Shown piece after piece: positions 48,470 through 59,019 of a stretch of DNA of 64,000 nucleotides (the first letter of the stretch is position 1; each line of letters opens with the position of its first letter). The notes below the pieces were generated by a model. It saw only the letters and a list, made by a program, of their open reading frames with translations, did no database searches and was not told the origin of the DNA. This DNA is from Tupaia tana (taxonomy: Eukaryota; Chordata; Mammalia; Scandentia; Tupaiidae), in NCBI GenBank assembly GCA_026018925.1, contig JAKSZU010000009.1:73318041-73382040 (forward strand). The letters are read 5' to 3'. The position numbers were made by a program, and so were the translations under genes.

Positions 48470-48722
48470 AAAGACTTTAATATAGTCATGCACTCACAGA
48501 GAGAGAGATGGAGAGACAAAGAGATAGAGAGAGGGAGAAAGCACCCCTGAACCCAATATTCCATGATCATGCCTCAATTCCTTTTCTTCCATTTCTGGAG
48601 GAAACTGTGGTATGTACAGACATGCATCTGGCATGAATTTCAAGTCTCTGGGGCCAGGATTCAGACTATGATTGGCCATGTGTAATCCAGCTCCCTAGAC
48701 TGCTAGGCTATTGTGTTAGCCT
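48470..48722 (-). mobile_element. SINE family A variant (A2)
   Basis: TAGTCATGCACTCACAGAGA tail, GATTGGCCATGTGTAATCCA and TAGGCTATTGTGTTAGCC head complement. Confidence 0.72.
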
Positions 48723-48800
48723 GACTCATCCTACTTTTAAAATCATGTTTTCCAAGAATGCATACTCATGAGTAAATATTTTTGGTACTTTTCAAGTGAT

Positions 48801-48839
48801 TAAACCAGCTAGGTCATTATTAAGGCATTGAGCTTGTTT

Positions 48840-48885
<46 letters not shown>

Positions 48886-48917
48886 CACACACACACACAC
48901 ATATATATGGAGAGAGA

Positions 48918-48966
<49 letters not shown>

Positions 48967-48968
48967 CG

Positions 48969-49002
<34 letters not shown>

Positions 49003-49090
49003 CACACACACACATATGTATATATATATATAATGCCATATTTAAAACAAGCTCAATGCCCTATGCCCTAATAATGACCTATCTGGTTTA
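48801..49090. repeat. Large imperfect palindrome with TA/CA microsatellite core
   Basis: The left arm, 48801 to about 48848, is the reverse complement of about 49040-49090, apart from a 7-nt indel and two substitutions; the shared core is GCATTGAGCTTGTTTTAAAT. The core between them is about 190 bp of (TA)n, (CA)n and a short GA block. The (TA)n parts are self-complementary, but both CA blocks lie on the same strand, so the centre does not pair throughout. Confidence 0.85.
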
Positions 49091-49103
49091 TATATAAGCA
49101 GTT

Positions 49104-49375
49104 GTTTTTTTTTTTTCTTTTTTTGGAGAGGTTTTTGCTATAGGGCGCGTGCGCTCGCCAGACAGACAGAGAGAGACAGAGAGATAGAAAGCAGGAAATC
49201 ACCCCCCAGGGGGGATGGCCACGCCGCAATCCCTTTTCCTCCATTCTCCTCTCGGGATCTTGGGCACACACGCACACGCGCCCGGCGTGAGTTGAAGCTG
49301 CCGGGTCCGGGACTCGAACCGCGGTCGACTACGTGGGAGTCCAGCGACATAGCCATTACGCTAACTGCTGGTCCC
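49104..49375 (-). mobile_element. SINE family A, young model copy with intact A and B boxes
   Basis: On the minus strand: head GGGACCAGCAG, A box TAGCGTAATGG (complement of 49353-49363), B box GGTTCGAGTCC (complement of 49310-49320) 32 nt away, a unique CpG-rich body, a CT-rich stretch and the TATAGC end with A tail. The tRNA-like head, Pol III boxes and A tail identify a SINE moved by LINE-1. Target duplication TATATAAGCAGTT at 49091-49103 and 49376-49388. It landed at the foot of the large palindrome. The parent tRNA is not clear; Ile is reported for CYN SINEs. Confidence 0.94.
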
Positions 49376-49608
49376 TATATAAGCAGTTTTATATAGGAAT
49401 TCATCTGAACTATTTCCATGTGAAAAAATAGCCTTAGTTATCTGGAATCCCTAAGGAAGCAATCATTCCTAGAAGCTACTTTCAGGTACTCCTGAAACAT
49501 AAATCTAAAATATTTTACTCATTGCTCTGCTTTCTTGAGTAAAGCATACTGAACATACATTGATCTTTCTTCAGTGGCTCAGGGTCTTTTTAAAAATACT
49601 GAATCCTT

Positions 49609-49756
49609 GGGGCCAGCAGGTGGCATGGTGGTTAAGTCTCTGAACTCCCACATGGTTGGCCACAATTTGAGTCCCAGATCTGATGGCTTCCTCCCCCCCG
49701 CCCCCATGAGTGCACATCCCCTATAGCAAATTAAAAAAAAAATAAATTAAATTATA
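49609..49756 (+). mobile_element. SINE family A, internally deleted
   Basis: GGGGCCAGCAGGTGGCATGG head joins to the last tail part CATGAGTGCACATCCCCTAT. Flanks AAATACTGAATCCTT and AAACACTGAATACTT are the target duplication. Confidence 0.82.
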
Positions 49757-49803
49757 AAAACACTGAATACTTAGGTCTAGCTAAGAGAGACTTTAGAAAT
49801 TGT

Positions 49804-50028
49804 GTGGGCTTGAACAGTGATATCGCAGTAAAACATGATTCTCTGTGAGGCTGACCCACATGAGAAAGTTCATGGTTTACTCATGGAGACTTCCCTGAGG
49901 ACACTGGGCACGCAGGTTCCCATGGTCTAGGGCTGGCTGAGGCTGAGGTGGATCATGACATCAAGATGCTGCTGGGGAAGTACTCTCTTCTTTGCTTATA
50001 TCAAATATAATTAAACTTAAAAAAAAAG
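49804..50028 (+). mobile_element. SINE-like family B, best copy
   Basis: GTGATATCGCAGTAAAACAT and GGCTGACCCACATGAGA head, GGGCTGGCTGAGGCTGAGGT body, AATTAAACTTAAAAAA end. Confidence 0.65.
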
Positions 50029-50029
50029 A

Positions 50030-50757
50030 GAAATCCCATACCTAAATATGATAGATAAGCTGATGGTTCAAGTTATGCCAAAAATATAAATTTGTTGCAA
50101 ATATAATATGCTTTATAATTTAAGAAAAGTGAGTTAACATATCCTAATTTATTTTATCAACCCAGATTGGTAAGTAAGACAAGTCATATAATCCAGCATT
50201 TAACAAACTTGGAAATGGTTGCTCATGGAAATTAAGTGATTTACTGAATAGCAGTGAAGCTGAATATAGAAAAAGGGTCATCTTATTCCTGGCTAGGTGC
50301 AATTAGTGGGTGATATAATGCAAAGAGTTTATTAATATTAGACCAGAAAACCTCAGAATAAAACTTAAATGACTTGTTACTTCATTATACATTTAAGTTT
50401 CTTTCATTCTTTCATGAGAGAGATACCCCCTACAGGGCCTTGTTACACTGAGATCATCCCTCCCTTCCCCAGTAGCATTCCAGCCAATCAGGACTGCAGG
50501 CACACCTGTAGATACACTCAGCACATTTAAATCAACCCAGGAATGAAACCCAGTGCCTTTCGATGTGGCTCCAGTATCACAGCTACATCCCACAATCTGA
50601 CTGGACTGATTTGTAACTTCAGTATTTATTCTCCTATATCAGCCACCCTTCCCAACCCAACCCAACGCAACCCAACCCAACAGATTTTATTTACCATGGA
50701 GTCAATGACTTGTCATTTTATCATCCACATAAATAATAACTCAACTTTAAAAGTGAT
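50030..50757. other. Intron 1, mostly unassigned; (CCCAA)n at 50646-50687
   Basis: A moderately GC-rich 250-bp block (50390-50640) carries a 66-codon minus ORF of no known family. A short pentamer repeat CCCAA follows. Confidence 0.4.
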
Positions 50758-50813
50758 TTTTTGTTTTATTCATGATAGAACTTACACATATGCACATGAG
50801 ACAGAGAGAGGGA

Positions 50814-50870
<57 letters not shown>

Positions 50871-51013
50871 ACATCTTTATCCCCTTCCCCTGATCCTCTA
50901 GCCCATCAGATCTTGAGCACTTACGTCTGAACTCGGTGTGATTCAGGCTTACTACCATGTGGAATTCAGCTTATCTTGAGCAGCACATTAGCATATGTCA
51001 CAGAGCTGGCCTA
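50758..51013 (-). mobile_element. SINE family A variant (A2), with GA expansion
   Basis: ACACATATGCACATGAGACA tail, (GA)n at 50816-50868, head complement TCACAGAGCTGGCC. Confidence 0.78.
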
Positions 51014-52272
51014 AAAGCTAATTATTTTTTTAAGAATATCCTGATCATTTTTTGCAAATTATTTCAGAACTTCATTTTTTTGTAAATGAATCAGAACTCA
51101 GCTGTATATTCATTCAGTGTTTTATTATTTCATAGACTAAGCCAATGAGAGTTAAGTAGAGATAATGACAAGCTATTTTGTTTAAATATGGTTATCTTTT
51201 TGTCATGCTAAAGAATTAATTTCCTATAATTTGAAAGAAAAATAGTAGATCTCTTGAATGAAGTGACCTTGCTGCTACGTTTACTGAATTTAGGGAAAAA
51301 CAAATGTCTCATCATCATTTTTTCTTAGAGTTGTAGGCACTAGAAATCTGTTTAGTGTTCAGTCCCTTATATTTGGCTATTGGTATCAGTGGGGAAGGAC
51401 TTGTGCTTTTTTGTAAGGTTATATCATACCTGGGTAAGTGTAAAAGTTGCAACCAGTCAGTTGGAAAGCACTTCTGTATTATTAGGTAAGGTATAATCCC
51501 ATTTGGGGATCACCCACATTTTGCACTCTAGGCTTTTTCAGTAGGTACAGCCCTACAGAAGAGGATCAGAGTCATTATCCTGATTATGCATTAGTGAATT
51601 GTAGTTTCCCACCTTCATCTGAACTCATTCCAAAATACCTTGCTTGTAAATCCATACCATATGAGGCATTTCAGGTATTTGACCAATGAGGTTCTTCTGA
51701 TTGTGACTGAATCATTTAGGAAATGGCATCCCACATTGCACTGAAAGCTGGCAGCCATGATAGTAAAAATTGCTTCAATGAATATTGCTCCCACCCACTG
51801 ATTCAAACATCCTTGAACATTTGGTCAGGTTGCAGATAAGAGATTTATATTTCAGTGTTAATGTCCTTGAATGAGACTTTCTTTGGGAAGAAGGTCTTTT
51901 TTTTTTTTTTTTTTGAATGTTTCAGGAAGATAATATACTCTCTCTTTCCTGTGCCATTTACCACATCTGATTTTCTTTAATCAGATCTTTTAACATCAGA
52001 TAGGGAGATTCTTGTGTGGTTAAGAAACAGCCAGGTATGCAAATTGCAGTAGATGGCTGTAGGACTATTTCAAATCGCCTTATTAGGTGGCTTTATTGTT
52101 CAAAGTATTCAGAGAAAGGGAAATAATTTTTCATTTCTATGTCAGTATATTCGGTTGTTTCCATACACAGTATCCTAGAAAGATTGGTTTGATTAGCCTT
52201 GTTGTTATTTTCCTAATTTTGAAGAGACATTTTCATTGGGGATGATTTTTGTTCTGTCTCTCAGCTTTTAGT
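51014..52272. other. Intron 1, no repeat recognised
   Basis: 1.26 kb of unique-looking sequence. A T-run lies at 51897-51914 and a 63-codon minus ORF (51615-51806) has no known domain. The longest repeat-free stretch near exon 2, so a place to look for conserved elements. Confidence 0.4.
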
Positions 52273-52320
52273 AGTAACAATTTCAGGGGTCAGCAGGTGG
52301 CGCGGTGGTTAAGACACTGG

Positions 52321-52585
52321 TTTCTGGGACCAGCAGTTATTGTAATGGCTATGTTGCTGAACTCCCATGTAGCTGACCACGGTTCAAGTCCCGGACCCCG
52401 TGGCTTAAACTCACACCAGGCATGTGTGCGTGCGTGCCCAAGATCCCAAGAGGAGAATGGAGGAGAAGGGATTGTGGCATGGCCATCCCCTCTGTGGGGT
52501 GGTGATTTCTTGCTTTCTATCTCTCTGTCTCTCTCTGTCTTTCTGGTGAGTGCACACGCACTATAGCAAAAACCTATCCAAAAAA
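52321..52585 (+). mobile_element. SINE family A, inner copy 1, young
   Basis: Target duplication AAGACACTGG at 52311-52320 and 52586-52595, inside the tRNA-like head of the outer SINE. Confidence 0.92.
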
Positions 52586-52656
52586 AAGACACTGGATTCC
52601 CACATGGTCAACTGTGGTTCGAGTCCTGGACCTGGTGTCTTGAAAATAACAAATCT

Positions 52657-52908
52657 TGGAACCAGCAGGTGGTATACTGGTTACATTGCTGGACTCCCAT
52701 GTAGTCGACTGTGATTCGATTCCCAGACTCGACAGCTTAAAACTCACGCTGGGTGCATATGTGTGTGTCTGGGCCCAAAATTCCAAGAGGAGAATGGAGG
52801 AGAAGGGACTGCTGTGAGGCCATCATCGCAAGGGGTGATTTCTCACTTTCTGTCTCTTTGGCGAGTGCACATGCTCTATAGCAAAAATCTCTCAAAAAAA
52901 AAAGAAAG
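52657..52908 (+). mobile_element. SINE family A, inner copy 2
   Basis: AAAATAACAAATCT (52643-52656) and AAAATCACAAATCT (52909-52922) flank it, in the body of the outer SINE. Confidence 0.9.
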
Positions 52909-53090
52909 AAAATCACAAATCTAGGTGCATGTACATGTGTGCCCCAAATCCCATGAGGACGGTGGAAAAGGAATTGTGAGTGGCCATCTCACCTGGGGGT
53001 GATTTCTCACTTTTTCTCTGTCTGTCTCTTCAGAGAGCACCTGCATCCTATGTCAAGAACCTAAAAGAAAAATGAGAATAACAATTTCAG

Positions 53091-54016
53091 TATGATAGCT
53101 TTTAACAAAAATATGAAATTGCCTTAAGCTAATTATAAGGATTCTTTATAAAAAGCACCACTAGAATTAATCTTTTTTTTTTTTTAAGAGTTTAACCTGC
53201 ATTTATTTATGAGAGTCACGGAGTTGTTTTCCTTTACTATTACACATCTTATTTATTGGAGGATAAGATAGTGTTTTTTTACTTATCTTGTGTAATTATG
53301 ATAATATCAATTTAGTTAAAAGGAACATAGTTTTTACATGATCTGTTTTTGGTAAAATGTATGTAATTTTTAATTTTAATTTATATACGTATTAAAATAA
53401 TTATTTTTGTTAGTATTATCTAAAACAAAGAAATTTTCACAGTCAGTGAACTTCCCCGTTTATGTTTAAATTTTAAAAAGAGGTTTTAATACATAAAAAG
53501 AACTCATTTATCCCAGGAAAAGGAAAAATAAAAGCACCCTTTTGTTCCAGAGATCAGCTTCTGGCTGTGAGACATATGCCAGACACCTTGCCTGACAAAG
53601 AACAGTGAGTGTCCCTGTTGATAATTGACCATGTATGGCTGCTACCATCTTTGGCTTTACTAGCCCTAAATATCTATTTCAGTGAAAGAACCTTTTATTC
53701 CCATGCACTGACACTAACCAGATAAGAGCTTTCTCTTTTTTTCTTTTCTTTTCTTCTTTTATTAATTTATTTGTGTGTGTGTGTGTCTTTCAAATTGGTA
53801 CTTTCTCTGAACAAATTAAAGTGTTTGCATTACATATATTTTCCAGTGAGAAGCTGTCTCCTTTTAGCACACAAATTATTGCCCATTACTGGGGATTAAT
53901 TCACTTAAATATTACAGTTTTGATACACTTAAACTGTATTGGAAAACAAAAGTGTACAAATTCTACACATACCAAATTTTTATTCCAATTTTCAGAGTAT
54001 CTTCTTTTATTTTTAG
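53091..54016. other. HDX: 3' end of intron 1
   Basis: No dispersed repeat recognised. A pyrimidine-rich block (53729-53760), (GT)n (53773-53786) and the acceptor tract lead into exon 2. Confidence 0.5.
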
Positions 54017-54163
54017 ATGAATCTACGTTCTGTATTTACTGTAGAACAACAAAGGATTTTACAGCGTTATTATGAAAATGGAATGACAAATCAAAGTAAA
54101 AATTGCTTTCAGCTCATATTACAGTGTGCACAGGAGACTAAGCTGGACTTCAGTGTAGTCAGG
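54017..54163 (+). CDS. HDX: HDX exon 2: start codon and first part of homeodomain 1
   Basis: Exon 2 follows a pyrimidine-rich acceptor ending TTTTAG at 54016 and opens directly with ATG. It is 147 nt, exactly 49 codons, and ends SVVR at AGG before the donor GTAAGTA. Residues 3-49 are helix 1, helix 2 and the beginning of helix 3 of a divergent homeodomain; readable motifs are FTVEQQRILQRYYENG and LDFSVVR. The next exon continues with TWVGNKRRK, so the intron cuts the recognition helix. Another AG at 53995-53996 could add a short 5' UTR piece without changing the protein. The short ORF that runs into this exon from 53773 is intronic read-through. Confidence 0.93.
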
Positions 54164-55311
54164 GTAAGTATTGAGGTCTTACACTCAAATTTATAGCTTT
54201 TTATTACAAGTGGTATTTGCTTAAAATGAGAAAAACTATTCAGGGTATGAAGTCACTAACCTTATAAACAGCTTCATTTCCCTAGTATAATAATACTAAT
54301 TTTTTAACAAAGAAAGCTAATCATTTATTATATCTTTGTTTCTTTAAATACCTGGAAAACTCTAAAACCTTTGCAGAAAACAGAACCCTTTTCTTTGAAC
54401 TAATAAATACCTTTAAAGTTAGTTGTTGATCTTTTGCTTTCCTTAAACTCCAAATTAATCTAGATATAATACCATAATGTGATATCAGTAAAACAGGGAT
54501 TTACTGAAGGAATATTGTATTTGAATTTTTCATCAGGAATTTTCAACTTTAATACTCTTGTCTTTTTAGGAAAACCTTATCTGTTTTAAGATATCTTCTT
54601 CTTCTTAGTAGAATCCATGCATTTCAATGGGATAGTAAGGGACAAGCAATTGAAGAGGAGGGATTTTTTTTTATCACAACCATAGATATTCAGCTGTAAA
54701 GTAGAGTTGCTGCACATTGGTGAAAGGCAATGAGGTGATAGAAGGCAAGAGATAAATCTTACAGAACTAGTTGTGGATTTTATGGAGTGCATAGATCCTT
54801 TCATGTACAAATTCTCTTGGTGTGAAACCTTAGTGTGTCAAAAATTAGCAACTTTCTTACCTTTGGCATTTATCAGGTTAATTTGAGAAAGAGAAAGTAC
54901 ATCTGTTTTTAAGTTTATTTTGTGGTTTGATGTGTCTTAAAAGACTCTAATGATAAAAATCTCTTGATAAGCAGAATTCTTTGGAAAATATATTGCCTAA
55001 AAAGTAAAAAATATATTCACCATCAAATAGGGAATTATGCCCCTAATTCTAGGAGAAAATATCCAGGATCTTGGTTTCTTATTTGGTGAGATCAACCATC
55101 ATATTCAGATTTGTGTATGAACCACAAATATCTCCTATTGGTAGATCTAAATGCCCTATTTTAAATACTTTTACTGAGCCACAGAGGAAATTATTTAACT
55201 GCCTTAAAAAGTAATATAAAAATGTGTAATATTTCAAGTTGATGAGATTGAATTTTATTAGTGCAATCTCTTTTTTTTCTTTCAGTAATTTCCTTCTGTG
55301 TATGTGTTTTA

Positions 55312-55342
<31 letters not shown>

Positions 55343-55887
55343 ACTTTTATCTACTGTTACCTTAAAGTGAAAAACCTTGCCAAGCAGATGCACTGTGGAC
55401 TGTCAGCTTTCATATTTACAATGTATTATTTCAGTCTTCCATTTATAACTTACCTGATCATGCATGAATATTGAGAATGCTGATACAGAGATTTATATTT
55501 ATGTTGCAAATGGTGTGAAAAATTAAAACAAACAAGGGGATAAAAGATACAAATTCTTAGATTGTAAGAGCACAAGTGAAATGTTATATAAATTATAAAG
55601 AGCTATGTAAACAGATTCATTCTCTCCATTCCAGGGGAATATATATTGTACAGAAACTCAGTCTTTCTAATCTGAATCTCAATACGTTTTGGATTGCTTT
55701 TCCAAACAGAGGAAAAGGGAGTTGTTTGTAGACTTATCACTTCACCATTCTCCTCCCTTTAGCCTCCAGTATTTTACTGGAACTTTTATGTTCTACTTGA
55801 GACTTTTCTTCATTATTTTTAATGTAATATTCATTGTCTGTCTCCTTAAAAGAACTGAAGTCTCACTGTATTAAGAACTTGATCCCA
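54164..55887. other. HDX: Intron 2, 5' part, no repeat recognised
   Basis: 1.7 kb of AT-rich unique-looking sequence after the GTAAGTA donor. A 104-codon minus ORF (55079-55393) has no known domain and is probably chance. Confidence 0.45.
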
Positions 55888-56144
55888 GGACCAGCAATTA
55901 GCGTAATGGCTATGTCGCTGGACGCCCATTTGTCTACTGTGGTTCACGTCCCAGACCCGGTGGCTTAAAACTCATGTCAGGCGCGTGTGCATGCGTGCCC
56001 AAGATCCCGAAAGGAGAATGGAGGAGAAGGGATTGTGGTGTGGCCAGCACCCCTGGGGGGTGATTTCTTGCTTTCTGTCTCTTTGTCTCTCTCTGTCTGT
56101 CTGGCGAGCGCACGTGCCCTATAGCAAAAGCCTCTAAAAAAAAT
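55888..56144 (+). mobile_element. SINE family A, young, in HDX intron 2
   Basis: Perfect AAGAACTTGATCCCA at 55873-55887 and 56145-56159. A box TAGCGTAATGG is intact; the B box has GGTTCACGTCC. Confidence 0.93.
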
Positions 56145-56159
56145 AAGAACTTGATCCCA

Positions 56160-57277
56160 ATGTAAAGAGAATTTGAAAGGTTAAAACGTTCAAGCAAAAA
56201 TAAATGTAGTGGGGAAAAAGAACAGGAAAAAAAGAAAGAGAGGCATAGAAAAAAAAGAAAAAGGCTTGGAAACAAATGAATTTCTAGAGAGAACTGAAAG
56301 ACAATTTTGTGGACACCAAGGATCCAAATGTCTTTCCTTCCTTTTTTTTCTTATGTACAATCGCTTTGTTGGTTCCTTACCCTAAATTCTCATCACATCA
56401 ATTTTGTTTAAGCAATTTTCTTTTTCTTTCCAACCAATGCGGCATCTACGAAGGACAGTCACCTATATTTGATAAGTGTTCATTGGTAAATTTTGGATCC
56501 TATCACTGAACTTTTTAAAGTATAATGTAATTCAGTTATTTGGAACCCTTTGACAATGAGGTTTTTTTTAATTTTAAACGTTTTAAATGGAAATAGATCT
56601 TAAGTATATACTTTCAATGGAGAATCTAGAAAATATTTGAACCCTTATTTTTTGACTCAGGGATTTTATTATGGAAATCACTTACTATACTATGCTATAA
56701 AATAACAACACTTACAACTCTATAAGGTATATTTTTTTCCCTTTATTAAAAAGCCTCACACTGCTATTTAGTGTTTTCTCAAACTGATATTGTATTTTTC
56801 CCTTTCTCCTTTTTAGTGAGCAATGTTTAATGAACATTTTTAGTTTGGGTGTTATTAGAATGCCTGCCAACAGCAATCTCTATTATTAACACGCCTTCTA
56901 TTTTGTTAATTCTAATTTGTTGTAAATTAGAATACCAGATTTTTTAAAATTATGCATAGAGAAAGTGGGTTTTAAGATGGAGGGTTGTCTCATGACTCTT
57001 GTGACATTTATGTTGGCTGCGTTCTGGACATGTGCGTTTACTAGGTTGTTAGATAGGTGAATTTCATGTATACCACATTGTACTTTTTGATGGGTGCATA
57101 ATATAAATATTTATTAAACTATATAAGTAACTACGCAATATACATATACGTATAAAGTGCAAAACTGTATAAATGGCATATAAATTTGCAATGCATTAAG
57201 CACTCTTAAACTTCCTGAGTTAAGGTAGGTATTCCTGAGTTAAGAGAACACAGTAGGTTCTGGGTTTTTATGAAATG
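56160..57277. other. HDX: Intron 2, no feature seen
   Basis: AT-rich, no repeat or gene recognised. Confidence 0.4.
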
Positions 57278-57288
57278 TCATCCAGAGG

Positions 57289-57547
57289 GAATCAGCAGTT
57301 AGCTATGTCACTACGGACTCCCACGTAGTTGACCGCGGTTCACGTCCCCGACCTGGTGGCTTAAAACTCACACCGGGCGCATGTGCTTGCGTGCCCAAGA
57401 TCCTGAGAGGAGAATGGAGGAGAAGGGATTGTAGCGTGGCCATCCCCCCTGGGGGGTGATTTCTCGCTTTCTGTCTCTCTGTCTCTCTCTGTCTGTCTGG
57501 CAAGTGCACACGCCCTATAGCAAAAATCTCTCCAAAATAAATAAAAA
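57289..57547 (+). mobile_element. SINE family A, young, A box deleted
   Basis: GTCATCCAGAG at 57278-57288 and 57548-57558. GCAGTTAGCTATGTCACTAC shows an 8-bp loss in the A box. Confidence 0.92.
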
Positions 57548-57558
57548 GTCATCCAGAG

Positions 57559-58035
57559 CTGCCCTCTAGATACAGTAGTTCTTCAATTCAATTTTTACTA
57601 ATTTACTATGATTTTCCATTGACATATTTTTAAATGTAATGCTTATGTATTTTTTTGTAAAATTTTGTACAAATACATCATGCTTCCTGCATTGTTTTAG
57701 CTTCAAATGCCATAACCTGTTTTGAATTTTTGTAAAATTCACCTTTGTGGCATTTATATTTATCCAGAAACATTCATTTTAAAATATTTCTCTTGACTAC
57801 ATATTTTCAAAACCTTACAGCTTTTCTCCTCAGTCTCTTGTGATATTTATATTCATACATCCTTCTGGTTGTAATTCTCACTCCTGCTGTTTCATGAAAG
57901 TAAATTAGAATGAGTTGAAAATTTCCACTGCCCCATGTGAAGCAAAATGGAGCAGTGCAGTTTCTGGAAAATTTTCTTTATAGAAGAAACAATCATTATA
58001 AAAGTTAAATGGCCGAAAGAGATGACTATTTTAAG
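57559..58035. other. HDX: Intron 2, no feature seen
   Basis: No repeat or gene recognised. Confidence 0.4.
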
Positions 58036-58039
58036 AGCT

Positions 58040-58200
58040 TCTAACCACTATATGTGGTTTAGTGGAAAGGTGATATGCTTTAAAGTCATGTAGTACTGAC
58101 TTTGAATCTTTGATCTGTCATTTGCTGGCTTTCTGAATGTCAGTTCCTTCATTGACACAATTGGAAAAATAACACCTAACGAAGGAGCCATTATATGTGA
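58040..58200 (+). mobile_element. MIR SINE remnant
   Basis: CTTTGAATCTTTGATCTGTC, then ATTTGCTGGCTTTCTGAATG and TCAGTTCCTTCATTGACACA follow MIR. Confidence 0.65.
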
Positions 58201-58348
58201 AGGACATATAATGAGGATTCAATGCTTGTTACAGTATTATATAGTAACAATAATGCTTTACATAATTATATATTGTGGAAGTATATATTGTCTAAATAAA
58301 CATTGAAAGTAGGATAGCTTATGTGGTCTTCAAAAACAAATCATACAT

Positions 58349-58648
58349 GAGACTAGCAGATGGCTTAGCAATTATATTGCTGGACTCCCACATGACTGAC
58401 TGTGGTTCCTGCATGGCCTACCATGGTTCATGTCCCAGACCTGGTGCTTTGAAAATCATGCTGGGTATGTGTGCGTGCATGGCCAAGATCCCGGGAGGAG
58501 AATGGAGGAGAAGGGATCTCAGCGTGGCTATTTCCCCTGGGGGGTTATTTTTTACTTTCCCTCTCACTATCTCTGTTTCTCTCTCTCTTTCCTTCCTCTC
58601 CGGTGAGTACATGTTCCCTAAGGGAAAAACTTCTCAAAAAAACCCCAC
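58349..58648 (+). mobile_element. SINE family A with duplicated B-box region
   Basis: CATGACTGACTGTGGTTCCT (58391-58410) and CATGGCCTACCATGGTTCAT (58412-58431) are tandem versions of the segment that occurs once in other copies. Confidence 0.83.
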
Positions 58649-59019
58649 ATCATACAAAGTTGCACAAATAAACCCTATACCACATTTATACAAGGCTAGT
58701 TCATTTGATGTTTTCATTTATTCATTTATTTTGTTTAATTCTTAATAAATTAATGTGTTTGGGTAGTTTATAATATGGTCTCATTTTGGAATAATTATAA
58801 AGTTTGGTAATCGCATTATAGAATATAATATTTCTTAGTGTGTGTTTTAAGAACCATGATTCAGTGCAATATTACTGATAATTATAACAAATTACTTACA
58901 TAAAAGTATATATTTTGTAATCAAATCCTAAATGCTATCCAGTGGTATTATTTTTATTAATAACTTCTTTTCTGTTTATAAAAGTAATGCATATTCATTG
59001 TCTAAAATTTGTTAAGTTG

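Larger units (their letters stand above)
52287..53076 (+). mobile_element. Outer SINE family A copy, split by two later SINEs
   Basis: Pieces 52287-52320, 52596-52656 and 52923-53076 join into one SINE. The outer duplication is AGTAACAATTTCAG (52273-52286) and AATAACAATTTCAG (53077-53090). Confidence 0.9.

Noticed and set aside
49310-49363. tRNA gene (A and B boxes)
   Set aside because: The boxes are the head of a SINE; there is no full cloverleaf, and the same head recurs about 40 times.
50646-50687. Interstitial telomere repeat
   Set aside because: The unit is CCCAA, not the vertebrate TTAGGG hexamer.
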